64,000 bases of DNA from Nissolia schottii (lineage: Eukaryota > Streptophyta > Magnoliopsida > Fabales > Fabaceae): positions 2,705-66,704 of the forward strand of contig QANU01106956.1 in the NCBI GenBank assembly GCA_003254905.1, given 5' to 3'. Position numbers and translations under genes: made by a program. Position 1 is the first letter of the stretch, and each line of letters opens with the position of its first letter. Positions 23,607 to 35,529 of this stretch are shown one piece after another. The notes beneath the pieces are model-generated. The model saw nothing but the letters and a program-made list of their open reading frames with translations, was not told the DNA's origin and searched no databases.

Positions 23607-24743
23607 AGAATCCTGATTCCCCCATGCATAAGATATGTAATGGATAAATATGTGATGTATGAGCATATGATGTGTGAGTATAGGAAGTATGGTTGCAAGT
23701 AGCTATACATGTAAGTCCTGTCAAGAGAACGCTCGAGACAGCCTATGTAAATGTAAAATTAATAAGCACGAAAACCTAGATAAGGAAAAGACTAGGAATC
23801 CCCCGTCACCTAGTAAAGTAGATAAAGCTGCTCAGGGTTAGGAAAGATAAAAATCAATGGTAGGAAGTTAGTCTGCATGGACACATAGAGATCCCTTAAG
23901 CGACCTGGTTCATAAGCGAGATAAAGAAGTAAACCCTACGCTAAGATACCCCACTGAGGACAAACGTTCTCACCCCCACTAGCTTATGCTTCCAGGGGCA
24001 GACGAGGGCTATGAAGAGCAGTAAGAGGAGCTGAGAAAGACGGAGTACGGGCTGCCAGTATCTAAGAGGCACGACTCCAAGGCTATGAAGACGAGCTAGT
24101 ATAGTTATGCGTTATACGGACCTTTTGTTATGAGAATTGAAACATGTAATTTTGATAGAGATGCTATGTATATGTAAATTACTGTAATACTATGTAGATT
24201 GTTGTGAATATCTACAATGGACCATGTATTTGCTTATTTAACTGTTCATACTATGATTAATAAATAGTCGTAAGCCCAAGGCTCTATCGCTTGTATGGTA
24301 TACATTTCTTATTCACGCACGGCTCCTACTGTATGATATGAAACAGAAAATTTGAAAAGGGTGCATATTTTCCGTAACCCAGTATTTTTTAAAGTAATGA
24401 AGGACTATAAGTATTCAAACCAATTAATTAACAACCTAGTGAGCATTGCCTACGACTTAAGCGCAAGCAACTAGTTAGCGGTGTTACAACAACAGTTAAA
24501 AAAATTGAGAAAATCCATTCCTGATAATGTAAATTACCTTATGAAAACAATTTTAAAAGTAAAACAGCAAGAATCCTTCTTAAGAAAATGTTTATATAGA
24601 CATGTAATTTCACAAGATTCATCCATCATCTGTTCAACCTATGCACACTGTGTAAAACAAATAGTTTTGCACTGTAATTTTAATTATCTATCTTCATATC
24701 AACAAAGTGGTTGAGTTTCACACAAAATCATACTCATCACCTA

Positions 24744-24744
24744 N
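24744..24744. other. Single N, contig join with unmerged overlap
   Basis: The base lies exactly between the two identical 2288-base segments. Confidence 0.85.
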
Positions 24745-27032
24745 GTTTCTGATGCTATTTTATATGTGCTTATCTGAAGATATGATGAAATAGAGTTTAT
24801 CTAGAAAATGTAGGGAATATTATGAAATAGTTGCTTTGTGAGTTTCTGAGCTGGAAAACTGTGTTGTAGTGCCTGTTGGAACCATGAGAATGTATTAATT
24901 GGAAAAAAATGAGTTTCAGTAAGCCAAAGATGCAAGAAATAGCGCTTCAGACAAGTTTATAGCAAGGTCATTCGAATGACCCCCATAATCATTTGAATGA
25001 CACTGAAATTTACTCGCCCTGGAGCATTTTTAACAGGTCATTCGAATGACCAAACCCCAATCATTCGAATGACCTGACATTTTCAGCAACAGAGAGCTAA
25101 ATTTGCGTGTCATTTGAATGAACAACTCTAGTCATTTGAATGACAGCTGAACAACTTGACATTTTGGCTTTCTTACATGTTCCAATAAGCACTACAACCC
25201 TAAGAATTGTGTATGGAAGTAACCATGACTTTACTATACTTATGGAAGCATGCATCATGAGGACCCGGTTGCCGCTAAGGTTTTAGGATGACTGTAGACA
25301 ACTAGAGTGTTATCACCTAAAGTTCAAGGATCATAACGGAACCCTAGGGAATAATGGTATCTTAGGGAGGTTTCGGCCACCAAGGAGCCGATATACCTTA
25401 AAGCAAGTATGTAATTATACGACTAGGCTAATTCCCCTCTCTTGGCACGTCTACGGACACTCCCTTAACCAGTCAAGTAAGATGGATTGGTCAATGATGT
25501 GAGATGAATAAAAGAATGAAGTAAGGAAGAAAGAAAAGAAAGATAAATGTATAAGGGTGACATCACACCTAATGATAATGATAATAATGATGATGATGAG
25601 GTATAAGTCCACGCCTAGTTGCATCACTAAGGCCAGCCCCCACCTTCCTACGAGTGGAAGATTAGCCCAATTGATAGTCGATAGATGGACCTGGAGAAAT
25701 CCATCAGTGGTTCGCAACCACTCAGGTGAAAGTGCTTCCTGGTCGTCGTCAATTTGGGTACAGAAGTGGTTGCAGTCGTATGACCACAGCTACAAAGGTG
25801 GAGGACTCAAGAAGGACGCAACCCCGATCTCAAGTTCAACCGCGAGCGTACCAGAAGGACGCGACCCCAGTCTCATGTTCAACCGAGAGCGTAAGAGAAT
25901 CCTGATTCCCCCATGCATAAGATATGTAATGGATAAATATGTGATGTATGAGCATATGATGTGTGAGTATAGGAAGTATGGTTGCAAGTAGCTATACATG
26001 TAAGTCCTGTCAAGAGAACGCTCGAGACAGCCTATGTAAATGTAAAATTAATAAGCACGAAAACCTAGATAAGGAAAAGACTAGGAATCCCCCGTCACCT
26101 AGTAAAGTAGATAAAGCTGCTCAGGGTTAGGAAAGATAAAAATCAATGGTAGGAAGTTAGTCTGCATGGACACATAGAGATCCCTTAAGCGACCTGGTTC
26201 ATAAGCGAGATAAAGAAGTAAACCCTACGCTAAGATACCCCACTGAGGACAAACGTTCTCACCCCCACTAGCTTATGCTTCCAGGGGCAGACGAGGGCTA
26301 TGAAGAGCAGTAAGAGGAGCTGAGAAAGACGGAGTACGGGCTGCCAGTATCTAAGAGGCACGACTCCAAGGCTATGAAGACGAGCTAGTATAGTTATGCG
26401 TTATACGGACCTTTTGTTATGAGAATTGAAACATGTAATTTTGATAGAGATGCTATGTATATGTAAATTACTGTAATACTATGTAGATTGTTGTGAATAT
26501 CTACAATGGACCATGTATTTGCTTATTTAACTGTTCATACTATGATTAATAAATAGTCGTAAGCCCAAGGCTCTATCGCTTGTATGGTATACATTTCTTA
26601 TTCACGCACGGCTCCTACTGTATGATATGAAACAGAAAATTTGAAAAGGGTGCATATTTTCCGTAACCCAGTATTTTTTAAAGTAATGAAGGACTATAAG
26701 TATTCAAACCAATTAATTAACAACCTAGTGAGCATTGCCTACGACTTAAGCGCAAGCAACTAGTTAGCGGTGTTACAACAACAGTTAAAAAAATTGAGAA
26801 AATCCATTCCTGATAATGTAAATTACCTTATGAAAACAATTTTAAAAGTAAAACAGCAAGAATCCTTCTTAAGAAAATGTTTATATAGACATGTAATTTC
26901 ACAAGATTCATCCATCATCTGTTCAACCTATGCACACTGTGTAAAACAAATAGTTTTGCACTGTAATTTTAATTATCTATCTTCATATCAACAAAGTGGT
27001 TGAGTTTCACACAAAATCATACTCATCACCTA
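24745..27032. repeat. Second copy of the 2288-base duplication
   Basis: It repeats 22456-24743 and, unlike the first copy, continues on the right into unique sequence (AATTAATTTAATG). This second LTR end (26777) is again followed by ACAAC, as expected of a literal copy. Confidence 0.9.
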
Positions 27033-27943
27033 ATTAATTTAATGATTAGATCCTATATGCACTGTATAGGTACTCCAATTTTTAGAAAATTACTTGTATC
27101 AGTATGTACCCAATATAAGTACGTTGTAGCCACACTTAGGTATGACTGGGCACCCAATTTTTATTTTTTAAAATAACAGAACGGGTATGGCCGAGTGCGT
27201 CGCGTATGTTGGCGGGTCAAAACTATGTCATTTTGGTTTTTTTTTTTTTTTAAGTTTGACTTATTAATGAAAAACGTAATACCCTAACTCCTCCTTCAAT
27301 TTACGCCTTCACTCTTCTCCATTCACTCCTCTTGTGATTCCCCTTCTTCTCCGACGCCCTTGTCTTTGACACGACCTTGTCTCCAATGTCCTCGTTCTCC
27401 TTCATAATCCAATCCAACAAGGACCACCGTTTTCATCGATGCGATCTTGTCTTCGGCGAGTTCCCGTTCCTCTTCTTCTCATGTAAGATTAGCATTGTTC
27501 CAACTTCCTCTNTGAGTGTATAAAAATGGGTGTACATGTAGCATTTTTAAAAAATAAAAATATAAAGCAAACAATCATCAATAATAAAGACGAACATATG
27601 AGCAGGTGATGAGTGGAAGTAACGCAGTTGTTGACACTTGATCATCACATCATCAACTAATCAGCAGATGGATTTCCTGGTAATTGAGCTATTAATTTTT
27701 TTTTTCTATAATTGAGCTATTATTTAGTATTGTATTGATTATTTTCAGTCATATTTTTCAAATTTTCTTAACATAAAAAAAGAATATTAAGAAATGTAAC
27801 TTTATACAGAAAGTCGTGACGGTTTAAACTAAATTTCATTACTTTAAATTTACCTTAAAAAAGAAGCCAAGATTTTCGGTAACCTACTCAATTAATTTGA
27901 TTTTTTCAAGTTTTCAAACCAAATTGAAATTAGCAAGCATTAC
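27033..27943. other. Spacer with an isolated N at 27512
   Basis: This should hold the intron and second exon of the minus-strand glycosyltransferase-like gene, but neither strand shows that exon. A pyrimidine-rich stretch at 27280-27490 could be an untranslated leader or a gene fragment; no protein was recognised. T-runs occur at 27233-27251 and 27694-27703. Confidence 0.4.
27512..27512. other. Single N, probable contig join
   Basis: An isolated N lies within a pyrimidine-rich stretch. With the N at 28748 it bounds a piece of 1235 bases. Confidence 0.55.
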
Positions 27944-28750
27944 CTGATGAAATCCAGGTTCTTTGGTAACCTGAACCCCAATCTCACTGATGCAACTCTG
28001 AATCTTCTGATCAGACCCATAGTACTGCGCATACCGATCAATGCACCCATCCAAGATCCTCACCAGCTCCTTCGCCAGAGGGTAGCTAACTGCGAAGCCG
28101 CCGCCACCGTAAGCCATGGTGTAAAAATGTATCAAATCCTGCTCCACGCTCTCGGAGTTCCCGCCAACGTAGTACATCTGGTTGTGGTCGTATTTGGACA
28201 ACACCGTGACGAGGTTGTCTGGGAAGAACACCGTGTCGTCGTCGCCCATCACGAACCACCTCACGCCCTCCAGCCCTAGCTCGAAGCTCTCCTTCACTAT
28301 CCGCGCTATGCGAATCGCGGACCGCGACCCGTACCAGCACGTGTACTTGAACGCCGACGTGTCGCCGGAGATTCTGTGAGGAGGGGAGGCCTCTGGCCGC
28401 GTCTCGTTCTCCGGCGGCTCCTGGTCCAGCCACACGAAGCCTCTGGTGGCCCCTGGGCGCCACCAGAGTTCCGTGTAGCGGCGCCGGCTGTGCCACGTGG
28501 CAGCGGAGCCGCCGATGCCGAACAAGATGTGGGAGATGTGGGTGGGTTCTAATTCTTGGTGGGGGTTTTTCTGGAGCGTGTGGTGCTTGAAGGTGGTGGT
28601 GTGGTCATAGGAATGAGGTTGGCGATAGGAGGAGAGGGTGACGTAGAATAAGAGAGTGATGAAGGAGAAGGTGGAGATTGCGAGGCCGGCTTTGAGGATT
28701 AGGGAAAGGAGGTCGCTGGGTTTGAGGGTTGGGAGGAGGAGGGTTTTNAT
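27944..28750 (-). CDS. DUF604 (GT31-like) glycosyltransferase, exon 1 only
   Basis: A frame of 269 codons ends at a clear 5' splice site (CAG then GTAATG at 27943). It matches the plant DUF604 family, Golgi type II membrane proteins related to Fringe/GT31 glycosyltransferases; substrate unknown. A hydrophobic anchor lies at about residues 21-39. THISHILFGIGGSA, YTELWWRP and VWLDQEPP follow, then the metal-binding acidic triplet in VMGDDDTVFFPDNL (Asp 170-172), YYVGGNSE and the exon end GFHQ. The first codon reads ATN because the N at 28748 is its third base; if that base is G the frame starts there. Family members continue in a second exon, which is not found downstream. Either the gene is truncated, the exon lies beyond an inserted element, or this contig is misplaced. 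Confidence 0.82.
28748..28748. other. Single N at the presumed start codon
   Basis: The N falls on the third base of the ATN codon that opens the DUF604 frame. It is either an uncalled base or a contig join. Confidence 0.6.
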
Positions 28751-28904
28751 TCACGTAAAAAAAAACGATAATTTATTATCATCATCATCATCATCAAAAT
28801 CAAAATCACGGCATCTAAAATCCTTTTTCATCAGAAAAGTATTCTTCTTAATCTTAGTCAAGGCAAGTCATTTCACTAAAACCATAAAGAGCAAGTTCAT
28901 TTTT

Positions 28905-29670
28905 TTAAGAGTAAATAATGTTAGACACATCCTAAACTTTCACTTACTTACAAGATATCTCTAATTTTTAAATCTTTTAATTTAAGCCTTAAACTTTCAC
29001 TCACTTGCGATTAGCTTACTAACCATTTACTATTTCAATTAAATATTCAAACTACACAATTCTCATAATTAAACCTTATGACAAATTATATTTAGTCTAT
29101 TATTAAAATCTTAGAAAATGACATGTCATGATCAATGAGTGTTACGAGTCAAAATTTTTACCGATTGTTTTTTAATTTTTCTTTTGTTATCTCATTAAAT
29201 ATTATTTGAAAACATATTAATATATTAAAAAATTAAACATATTTAACCATAGATTTATAATAATCACATGTTTTTTCTCATACTTAATGAGCAATATCAA
29301 AGTAAATTAAATTAATTTTTGTCATGATTTTTTTTAATTTTTTAAAAATATATTAATATTTTAAAAAACATTAAATGGAAAAATTTTAAAAATTGTTAAA
29401 AGAATTGGTTGAGATTTTGATACTTGATACACATAAATCTTGTTAAATTATTAGCTTAAGAAATTAATTAAAATTTTTATAACTTTTTATGTGGTTATTT
29501 GTAAGTAAATTAAAGTTTAAAAATATAATTGAGAGATTTGAGGATTAACTGTGGTTTTTGTAAGTGACTGAAAATTTAATGGTTAGATTGAAAGATTTAA
29601 AAATTTAAAATACTTACTTGTAGCTGAATAAAAGTTTAAGAGATGTAAATGTTATTTTTTCTTTTATTAA
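28905..29670. mobile_element. Degraded inverted-repeat element, about 0.77 kb
   Basis: The left arm (AAGAGTAAATAATGTTAGAC..., CCTAAACTTTCACTTACTTACAAG) pairs with the inverted right arm (AAGAAAAAATAACATTTACA..., CTTAAACTTTTATTCAGCTACAAG) over about 70 bases at roughly 70% identity. The interior is AT-rich and noncoding. It looks like an old nonautonomous DNA transposon. Confidence 0.5.
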
Positions 29671-30435
29671 TTCACAAGAATCTTTTTTTTTGGTAATGTA
29701 AATCTTTAGATCTGAATCTAACGTTTTGATTAAGAAAAATAAGTTACAAATCGCTTTAGCTTCTAAGCAAAGTTGTAACATTGTGTTTCACACAAAATAA
29801 TTCTGGGGAATTACTTGGCGCAAACGCAAAATATTGTTTTAAGATGAGACAGACGATAACGACGTTCTAGGTAAAGAGCAAGGGCGCGAATTTGCAATTA
29901 AGAAAAGTGGGAAGTGAAACTGGAATTATAACTTTATTGATGATCACCAAATGACGATTTTTTTTTATTACAATCTCCTTACAAAAGCAAAGGATTAAAG
30001 TGCAAGTAGCAGAAAGAGAGAAGCGAAGAGAAAGCTATGACTACGAACTACTCCTATGAAAGCAGGAAATAAATGCAGAAAAAGAAAAGATAGGTGATTT
30101 ACATTGGTGTTTCTGAGCATTGCTAATTGCCGATCGGGGACTTATGTGAATGTTTTGGAAATCAATGAACCACCTCGAGTTTATCCCAATAGCCCTCTAT
30201 TAATAGAGTTTCAAGGCTCTGAGTCGTCTTTCCGCTCTGCGACGGTTACCATTTTGACCCGTTGTGGCCTACAAAATGCGGGCCGGTTATGCACGCATGT
30301 GAGATACGGACATGTAGCGGTTTTTCCTCGCCACGTCCCTTAGCCTGTGTGCCACATCTCTGAAAGTGGAAAGTTACTTCCCATCGTGTGCCACATCAGA
30401 TGGGGGTTATCTCTCGTATTCAGAATTGTTAACCG
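29671..30435 (-). mobile_element. LTR-like sequence next to a gag fragment
   Basis: Read on the minus strand, there is a GC-richer leader, a purine-rich stretch and AATAAAG polyadenylation-like sequence (about 29930-29940), as in an LTR. The gag homology to its right stops abruptly at about 30440. Ends and family are not established. Confidence 0.4.
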
Positions 30436-30873
30436 TTCCCAAGGTTTCTTCGGCCTTCTGCTAGATCCTAGAGATTTCCTTCTTGAGAGCCGATACTAGG
30501 TTGGTAGGGAAATACTTCTCAAGGAACAGTCGCTTCATGTCGAGCCAACTGTTTACAGCCTGGTGCAGAATGCTATACTACCTATCACTAGCCTCGCCTT
30601 CCAGAGAGAATGGGAAGGCTTTAAGCTTCACGTTGTCAAGAGCAATGTTCTAGGACCTCATGGTATATTAAGTCATGATGAACACCTTAAGATGGCGGTG
30701 TGGATTTTCCGATGCCAAGCAATGGAACTTGGGAAAATGGTGTAAAAAGTTAGACTTTATTTCAAAGTCCATGGCAACGTTGAGAAAAACCACACCGAAC
30801 GGCTCATACGAGTAATCGAGTGCTGCCAACTCGTCCCAAGTTTGGACGGGGTTTGCCATTATACCTGCCACAA
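30436..30873 (-). pseudogene. Ty3/gypsy gag fragment
   Basis: The frame starting at 30871 reads LAALDYSYEPFGVVF then DFEIKSNFLHHFPKFHCL, ASENPHRHLKVF, and after frameshifts WLDMKRLFLEKYFPTNLVSA and LKKEIS. This is the N-terminal gag region typical of plant Athila-like gypsy elements. Several stops occur, and the homology ends near 30440, so only about 150 codons of gag remain. Confidence 0.75.
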
Positions 30874-31201
30874 GAATAGAAGTATTAGTAACAAAAGGGG
30901 GTTCCCTCTGTTGCCTCGTTTCTCGCCTAATAGACCTTAGCGTTCTTTTGATTTATGGATCAAAATCGACTAAAGTGGGGATCAAGCAAGGAACAAGTCA
31001 TACATGAGAACCAAAGGAAATTAAAATGTGAGACTAACTAGAAAAAAAAAACTTTTTTTTAGGGACAAGAACAGAAAAATAAAAAATAAAAACGAAAATA
31101 ATAAAATTTAAACTTTTTTTAAAAGAAAAAGAAAAGAACAAAAGCAAGAAAATAAAGAATAAAATCATAAAAAGAAAAAAAAAAGAATTCGCCTAATTGC
31201 T

Positions 31202-32619
31202 TCCTCGGCAACGGCCCCAAATTTGATACACACTAAAACGTCGTTAATTTTAATGTTTGATTAAATAATAATTTATAAGACTAAGAAAACCCCAAAAATG
31301 TAGTACAGAGGCTAACCTAGGTTATATCTAAGGAAGCAATTTACAAGACAATTTAAGTTACAATTAATGGGGCGGTTTGAATTGATCAAAATTGATTTAA
31401 AGAGAAATTAAAGCAAAAGTAAGTCAACAATAATTAAAGGCAATATGGAGCATACGGTTTTTCTAGATTCGAGGATTTATTGTCATCAATTCCTAAATTA
31501 ATTATTTATAAAGGGGGTGTTGTTTATTAGTTGAAATCTCTAACACACACTCAATTCTCTTAAGAGACTATGATCGTCAATCCCCTAAGCATCAAATGCA
31601 CAACCTAATTAAATCTAATTAGTTCCCAAAAAATTTCCAAATCCTAAATCAATAAATCCTACCATCGTCAAGATCTATCAACCTAGAGTCAACCTTAACT
31701 AATAACATGTAATCGCTATATTACTAATTAGGGGCGGAACAAATCATGAATAAACATTAAATGCAAGAATATCCAATTAATCCTAATCTAGAGTTACCGC
31801 ATCCAAGATATTAAGGAAACTACTTCTCCATGGGTGGAGGATAAATGCTCATAATAATAAAATAAATGCAATAAAAATGTAGACCTGAAGAAAAGATAAA
31901 AACCTTAAACAGATCGATGGCAATAAATGAGTAAAATTGTGTGAGAATCCAAAAGTGATGATGAAAGCTTCAATGATCTTTAAACCTAAATTAAAGAGAC
32001 TAATTAAACAACACTAACATCAACCTACGTTGCTATGAAAATAGAGAAAATAATGCAAAAAACCTAGTCTAAGAGTTGTTATTTTCGAAATTGAGAGAGG
32101 TGATCCCAATTGTGTTCACCTTATGTCTATTTATAACCTCTGGGGTGCAAAACTAGGTTTTTCAGGTCTGGTGGTGAATTTTCATGTCCAGACACGCGCT
32201 GCAGTGCCAAAAACGCGTTGTAGTGACACGGAGACTAAAACGCGTTGCATCCCATAAAAACGCAATCCAATGCATAGGGCCTTGGGCGCTCCAGGGCATA
32301 AAATGGGCTGGAGCGTGTGTCCGAGAGCCTTATGCTCCTTTCTGCGCTCTTTTCTTCCATTCCTTGCTCCATTTGCTCCCTTTTTCACACCAACACTTGA
32401 TTACCTGTGATTCTAACAACTCAAACAAGATGTTAAACACATAGGTTACTCGAGAAAATTAAAATCATTCAAAAATGGTGCTTAAATTGTAGATTTCTCA
32501 ATTATGCTCAAAAAGGGACAATTATGTGAATCTGACCAATTAGACATTAAAATCGCATATTTTTGGGATGCAATGTTCAATTATGGAGTATAAAAATGTG
32601 GAATAAAATCCTTCTATCA
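31202..32619 (-). mobile_element. Athila-like gypsy 5' LTR and primer binding site
   Basis: On the minus strand the LTR runs from TGATAGAAGG (32619) to GTGTGTATCA (31224), with TGATA/TATCA inverted ends. Directly after it comes TTTGGGGCCGTTGCCGAGGA (31221-31202), close to the primer-binding sequence usual in Athila/Tat elements. The gag fragment follows in the same orientation. The rest of the element and the 3' LTR are gone. The LTR is noncoding; a TATA-like stretch is at about 32126-32133. Confidence 0.7.
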
Positions 32620-33396
32620 GTACAACCCACATAATATATACGGAACATGTAAAGCATATATATATCTATAGACATACATATGAGCAAATGGAAACAATTA
32701 ATATCTGAGTCAGTGATTGTACTGGGAGCTATTAATATCTGAGTTACATTGAATAATATTGATGTCTAAGTTATATTCGATAATACTGATGTTTGAATCT
32801 GTCCACCTCTAACTGGGATGTTGAGGGGAGCGACTCATAACCTCAGTCAAGGGGAATCGAGTTCCAACCTTGCTTCACTAAGATTGGTTCATTGCGGTAT
32901 AAGAAAGGGTACGTTGAACACATATTATATGTTGAGAACTTGTGGGTATGTTGAACCCATGTATAAGACCTACCGAATACGTTGAACTCATCCCAACACA
33001 ATCACACAGAGCAAATCCAAGACAAATCATAAGTCTACTACCCTAGAGTTCATATGGAATAGTAATTATGACGTTACTTGTGTTGGTGATCTAACTATGT
33101 CTTGTTACTACTTACTAGTCATTAAATTGGCATATCCTAAGTTACTACCAATTATAGAAACCCTAGTATAATCCAAATAGACTTTATGTCTCTAAAGATA
33201 ATACAAAAAAAAAGGAATAGGCCACCAAGTGGACTACAAACTTTAGGTCTCGCAAACAACCAATAACGTGGTAGTTCTCTTCAACATGACAATTTTGATG
33301 TTTCAAACATTGTTAATGCTTGGAGTCAAAGGCTAAACGTGCATGAAGAGTACTTGAAGTTGAGGGTATCCTTTGCTACGCCTCCTACATCACCTT
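32620..33396. other. Intergenic sequence, no gene recognised
   Basis: Repeated short phrases such as TATCTGAGT and CTAAGTTATATT occur near 32700-32790. The stretch near 32810-32920 (GGGAATCGAGTTCCAACC) is weakly SINE-like, but I do not call it. Confidence 0.3.
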
Positions 33397-33844
33397 TGTT
33401 GGAGTTGATTAAAAAAATTACATCTTAAAAAAGTTTCACATTGCTAAAGAATGAAGGGGGAAAGAGAGGACAAGGTTATATATATGAAGCCAACTTCTTT
33501 GTTTCAACTCGCACAGGTAGAAAAGAACTTTAAGTTTGCATCTTATTTTCTTCTATATGTTCTATTATTGTCAGAGTTTTGTGAGGTTTTGGTAAAATAT
33601 TTTCTTTGGAGAATGTGGGTGTATCAGGTTTGCTGGGTGGTTAGGAAGGAAGTCTATAAAAGTGTTGTAACAATTTTCACATAGTAATTTTCTTTGGTTG
33701 CTTTGGACAATGATCGTGGTTTTTTTTTTCCTTTGAATTTAAAGTTTTCAAGTTAATTTTTGTGTTGTGTTCTTGCTCCATGTTAGTTCTCTATTTATTT
33801 GAGGTAGATTCTTTAGAGAAAATGATGTTAACTCTTAGACTTCA
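33397..33844 (+). mobile_element. Probable copia solo LTR
   Basis: It begins TGTTGGAGTTGATTAAAA, a start common in plant copia LTRs, with a TATATATATGAAG promoter-like stretch at about 33478-33490 and a CA near 33843. No internal domain is attached. The right end and target duplication are uncertain. Confidence 0.45.
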
Positions 33845-34042
33845 AAAAAGAGTTATATTGGGTTGCTAGGTTGTTATAAGGAAGTGTGATACTACGAGAG
33901 TGATGCGTGTTGGTTTTGAAAGGTTTAGGCTAGAAAAGACCATGTCAGACAAGAGCACTTGGCTGTTCATTGCACTCCTTTATGAGATTTGGAGATCATA
34001 CAATATGCAATATTTTTATAGTAAGGATACCCCTCTTGAAAT

Positions 34043-34682
34043 CATTAATGCTAGGTGTACAATTGAAATTCAATCAACGTACAACCAACGTATAGCTACG
34101 TACGCTATACACAATGACAATCGTGTACACAAACTTTTTTACACACATGCACAAACTTTTTCAAATATGGAAACCAAATAAAATTGGATCTAGGCCGCAT
34201 TAAATAGCGAAAGAGAACTGTCACACACTCTCTCATGCTCTTCATTCACATTCTAAGCGTGTAGAGTTACTCTCTATTATACACAAACATTTCAAAACAG
34301 ATACACAAAATTTTAAACTCACATGCACAAACTTTACTACACACATACACAAAGTTTGAACTACTAGAAAAAAAAATGATTGAAACAAATACAAAGAAAA
34401 AGCTTTGGTGTTCATATACATAAGCTTTTGAACAAACATGCACAAACTTTACTGTAAATATGTACAAACTTTTGAACACTTAGGAATAAAAAAAAATATG
34501 ACGGAAACGAAAACAAAACCAAATAAGAGAGAAAAAAAAATGAAGGGAGAGTAACATAGAAGAGAGAAAAAATAGAAAAAAAAGAGAGAAAAAAAAATGA
34601 AGAAGAAGAGCACGAGAGAGAGTAGGGAAAAGGAGAGAAAAAATGAAAATTAAATACAATTGGTTGAATTTTAGTTGTGCAC
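34043..34682. repeat. Left arm of a long outer inverted repeat
   Basis: This arm of about 640 bases is matched in inverted orientation at 39185-39820, with many substitutions and small indels. Landmarks shared by both are TAATGCTA at the outer end, ATTAAATAGC, GTCACACACTCTCTC, repeated CATGCACAAACTTT units (34146, 34322, 34438) and a purine-rich inner part. Confidence 0.75.
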
Positions 34683-35024
34683 AAAAGATTTTTTTTTAGA
34701 AAAATAGTTATGTCGAATGCAATTTCTTTGTTGACCGCTTAGAAGCCGTTGAAGAAGCATTTGAACCTTGCCAAAATTCAGTTTCACAGTAGCTGAACCA
34801 AAAGTTGATTAAGTAAACACGGATGTAAGGAAACTAAAACACATGGTTCTTATTGAAGTAATTCGAGATTTTGAACCAACAAATATGGATGTCAGATTGA
34901 GGAAGCTACTTCATCCATATGTAATTCGGCCCTTTTTTTTTAAACAGTTTGGCTTGCTAGCCCAATAAATCCGGGGCCAATGTTATCTATAAAAAAAACG
35001 GAAGGAAAAAAAAAAGAAACTAAA
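34683..35024. other. Spacer between outer and inner inverted repeats
   Basis: No gene or repeat recognised. It would be the interior of the outer element on the left of the inner insertion. Confidence 0.35.
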
Positions 35025-35215
35025 GGATATATAGTTAGAAATTTTCCTAAAATAAAATATGGAAATTGATTTATTCCCACAATAAATCAATTTGAAAGTT
35101 ATTCCCAAAATAAATCAATTTTTCTATAAAGGGAATTGATTTAAATTGACTACCGTTTAAGTAATAATTATTTTTTTTAAACAGGAGTCGATTTAAATTT
35201 ACTTCTGTGTATTAT
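35025..35215. repeat. Left TIR of the PMD element
   Basis: It pairs with 38470-38698 in inverted orientation and contains AATTGATTTAAATTGACT and GAGTCGATTTAAATTTAC copies of the internal palindrome. Confidence 0.65.
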
Positions 35216-35529
35216 ATCCAAAATCACAAAGTCTTTATTAGTTGCAGTGCGTGCCAAGGTTTAAGAGAAAAAGTAAAGTTTCATTGTATGACATGTCTAT
35301 TTATGTCTGTTTATGGATGTGTTTTATGAATGACTTGTTACTTATTATGTAATTTTTTGTTAAGTTATTGTTAGTAACTTTATTCTTTATTCATACGTAA
35401 ACAAATTAGTCATAAAGAACTAACAAATTCAAAAAAATGAATCACATAATAATGTAACATACTTTATAACGTAACATAGATAAAGTTGCACACATAATTA
35501 CATAAAGTTACATACAGTATATACAAAAC

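Larger units (their letters stand above)
21752..24488. mobile_element. Solo LTR of 2.7 kb with intact target duplication
   Basis: The sequence starts TGTAACATCCC and ends GGTGTTACA (TG...CA with short inverted ends). It is flanked on both sides by ACAAC (21747-21751 and 24489-24493), the 5-base duplication expected of an LTR-retrotransposon integrase. No internal domain or second LTR lies between, so this is a solo LTR left by recombination, probably of Ty3/gypsy type. It holds a palindrome cluster and a 43-base tandem repeat. Its part from 22456 is present again after the N at 24744, which I read as an assembly artefact. Confidence 0.8.
22456..24743. repeat. First copy of a 2288-base direct duplication
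   Basis: This segment reappears at 24745-27032 with a constant offset of 2289 and no difference that I could see. It starts inside the solo LTR and ends 250 bases beyond it, directly against a single N. Boundaries unrelated to the element ends point to overlapping contigs. Confidence 0.9.

Noticed and set aside
23268..23702. Open frame of 144 codons inside the solo LTR (and its duplicate at 25557)
   Set aside because: It lies in LTR sequence with an internal tandem repeat and low-complexity Met/Ile runs, and has no recognisable domain.
22456..27032. Reading the two LTR parts as the two LTRs of one element
   Set aside because: The copies do not start at the LTR start, include flanking non-LTR sequence, are identical, and meet at an N. 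Contig overlap explains them better.
28086..28496. Second minus-strand frame of 136 codons in the DUF604 exon
   Set aside because: It is a shifted frame of the same GC-rich exon. The DUF604 frame has the DDD motif and a proper splice site.
32810..32920. tRNA-like GGGAATCGAGTTCCAACC stretch
   Set aside because: Only a weak B-box resemblance, with no A-box or foldable tRNA arms found.
34412..34684. Minus-strand Phe/Ser-rich frame of 90 codons, like a signal or membrane peptide
   Set aside because: It comes from the purine-rich inner part of the outer inverted repeat, which encodes Phe and Ser runs by composition alone.
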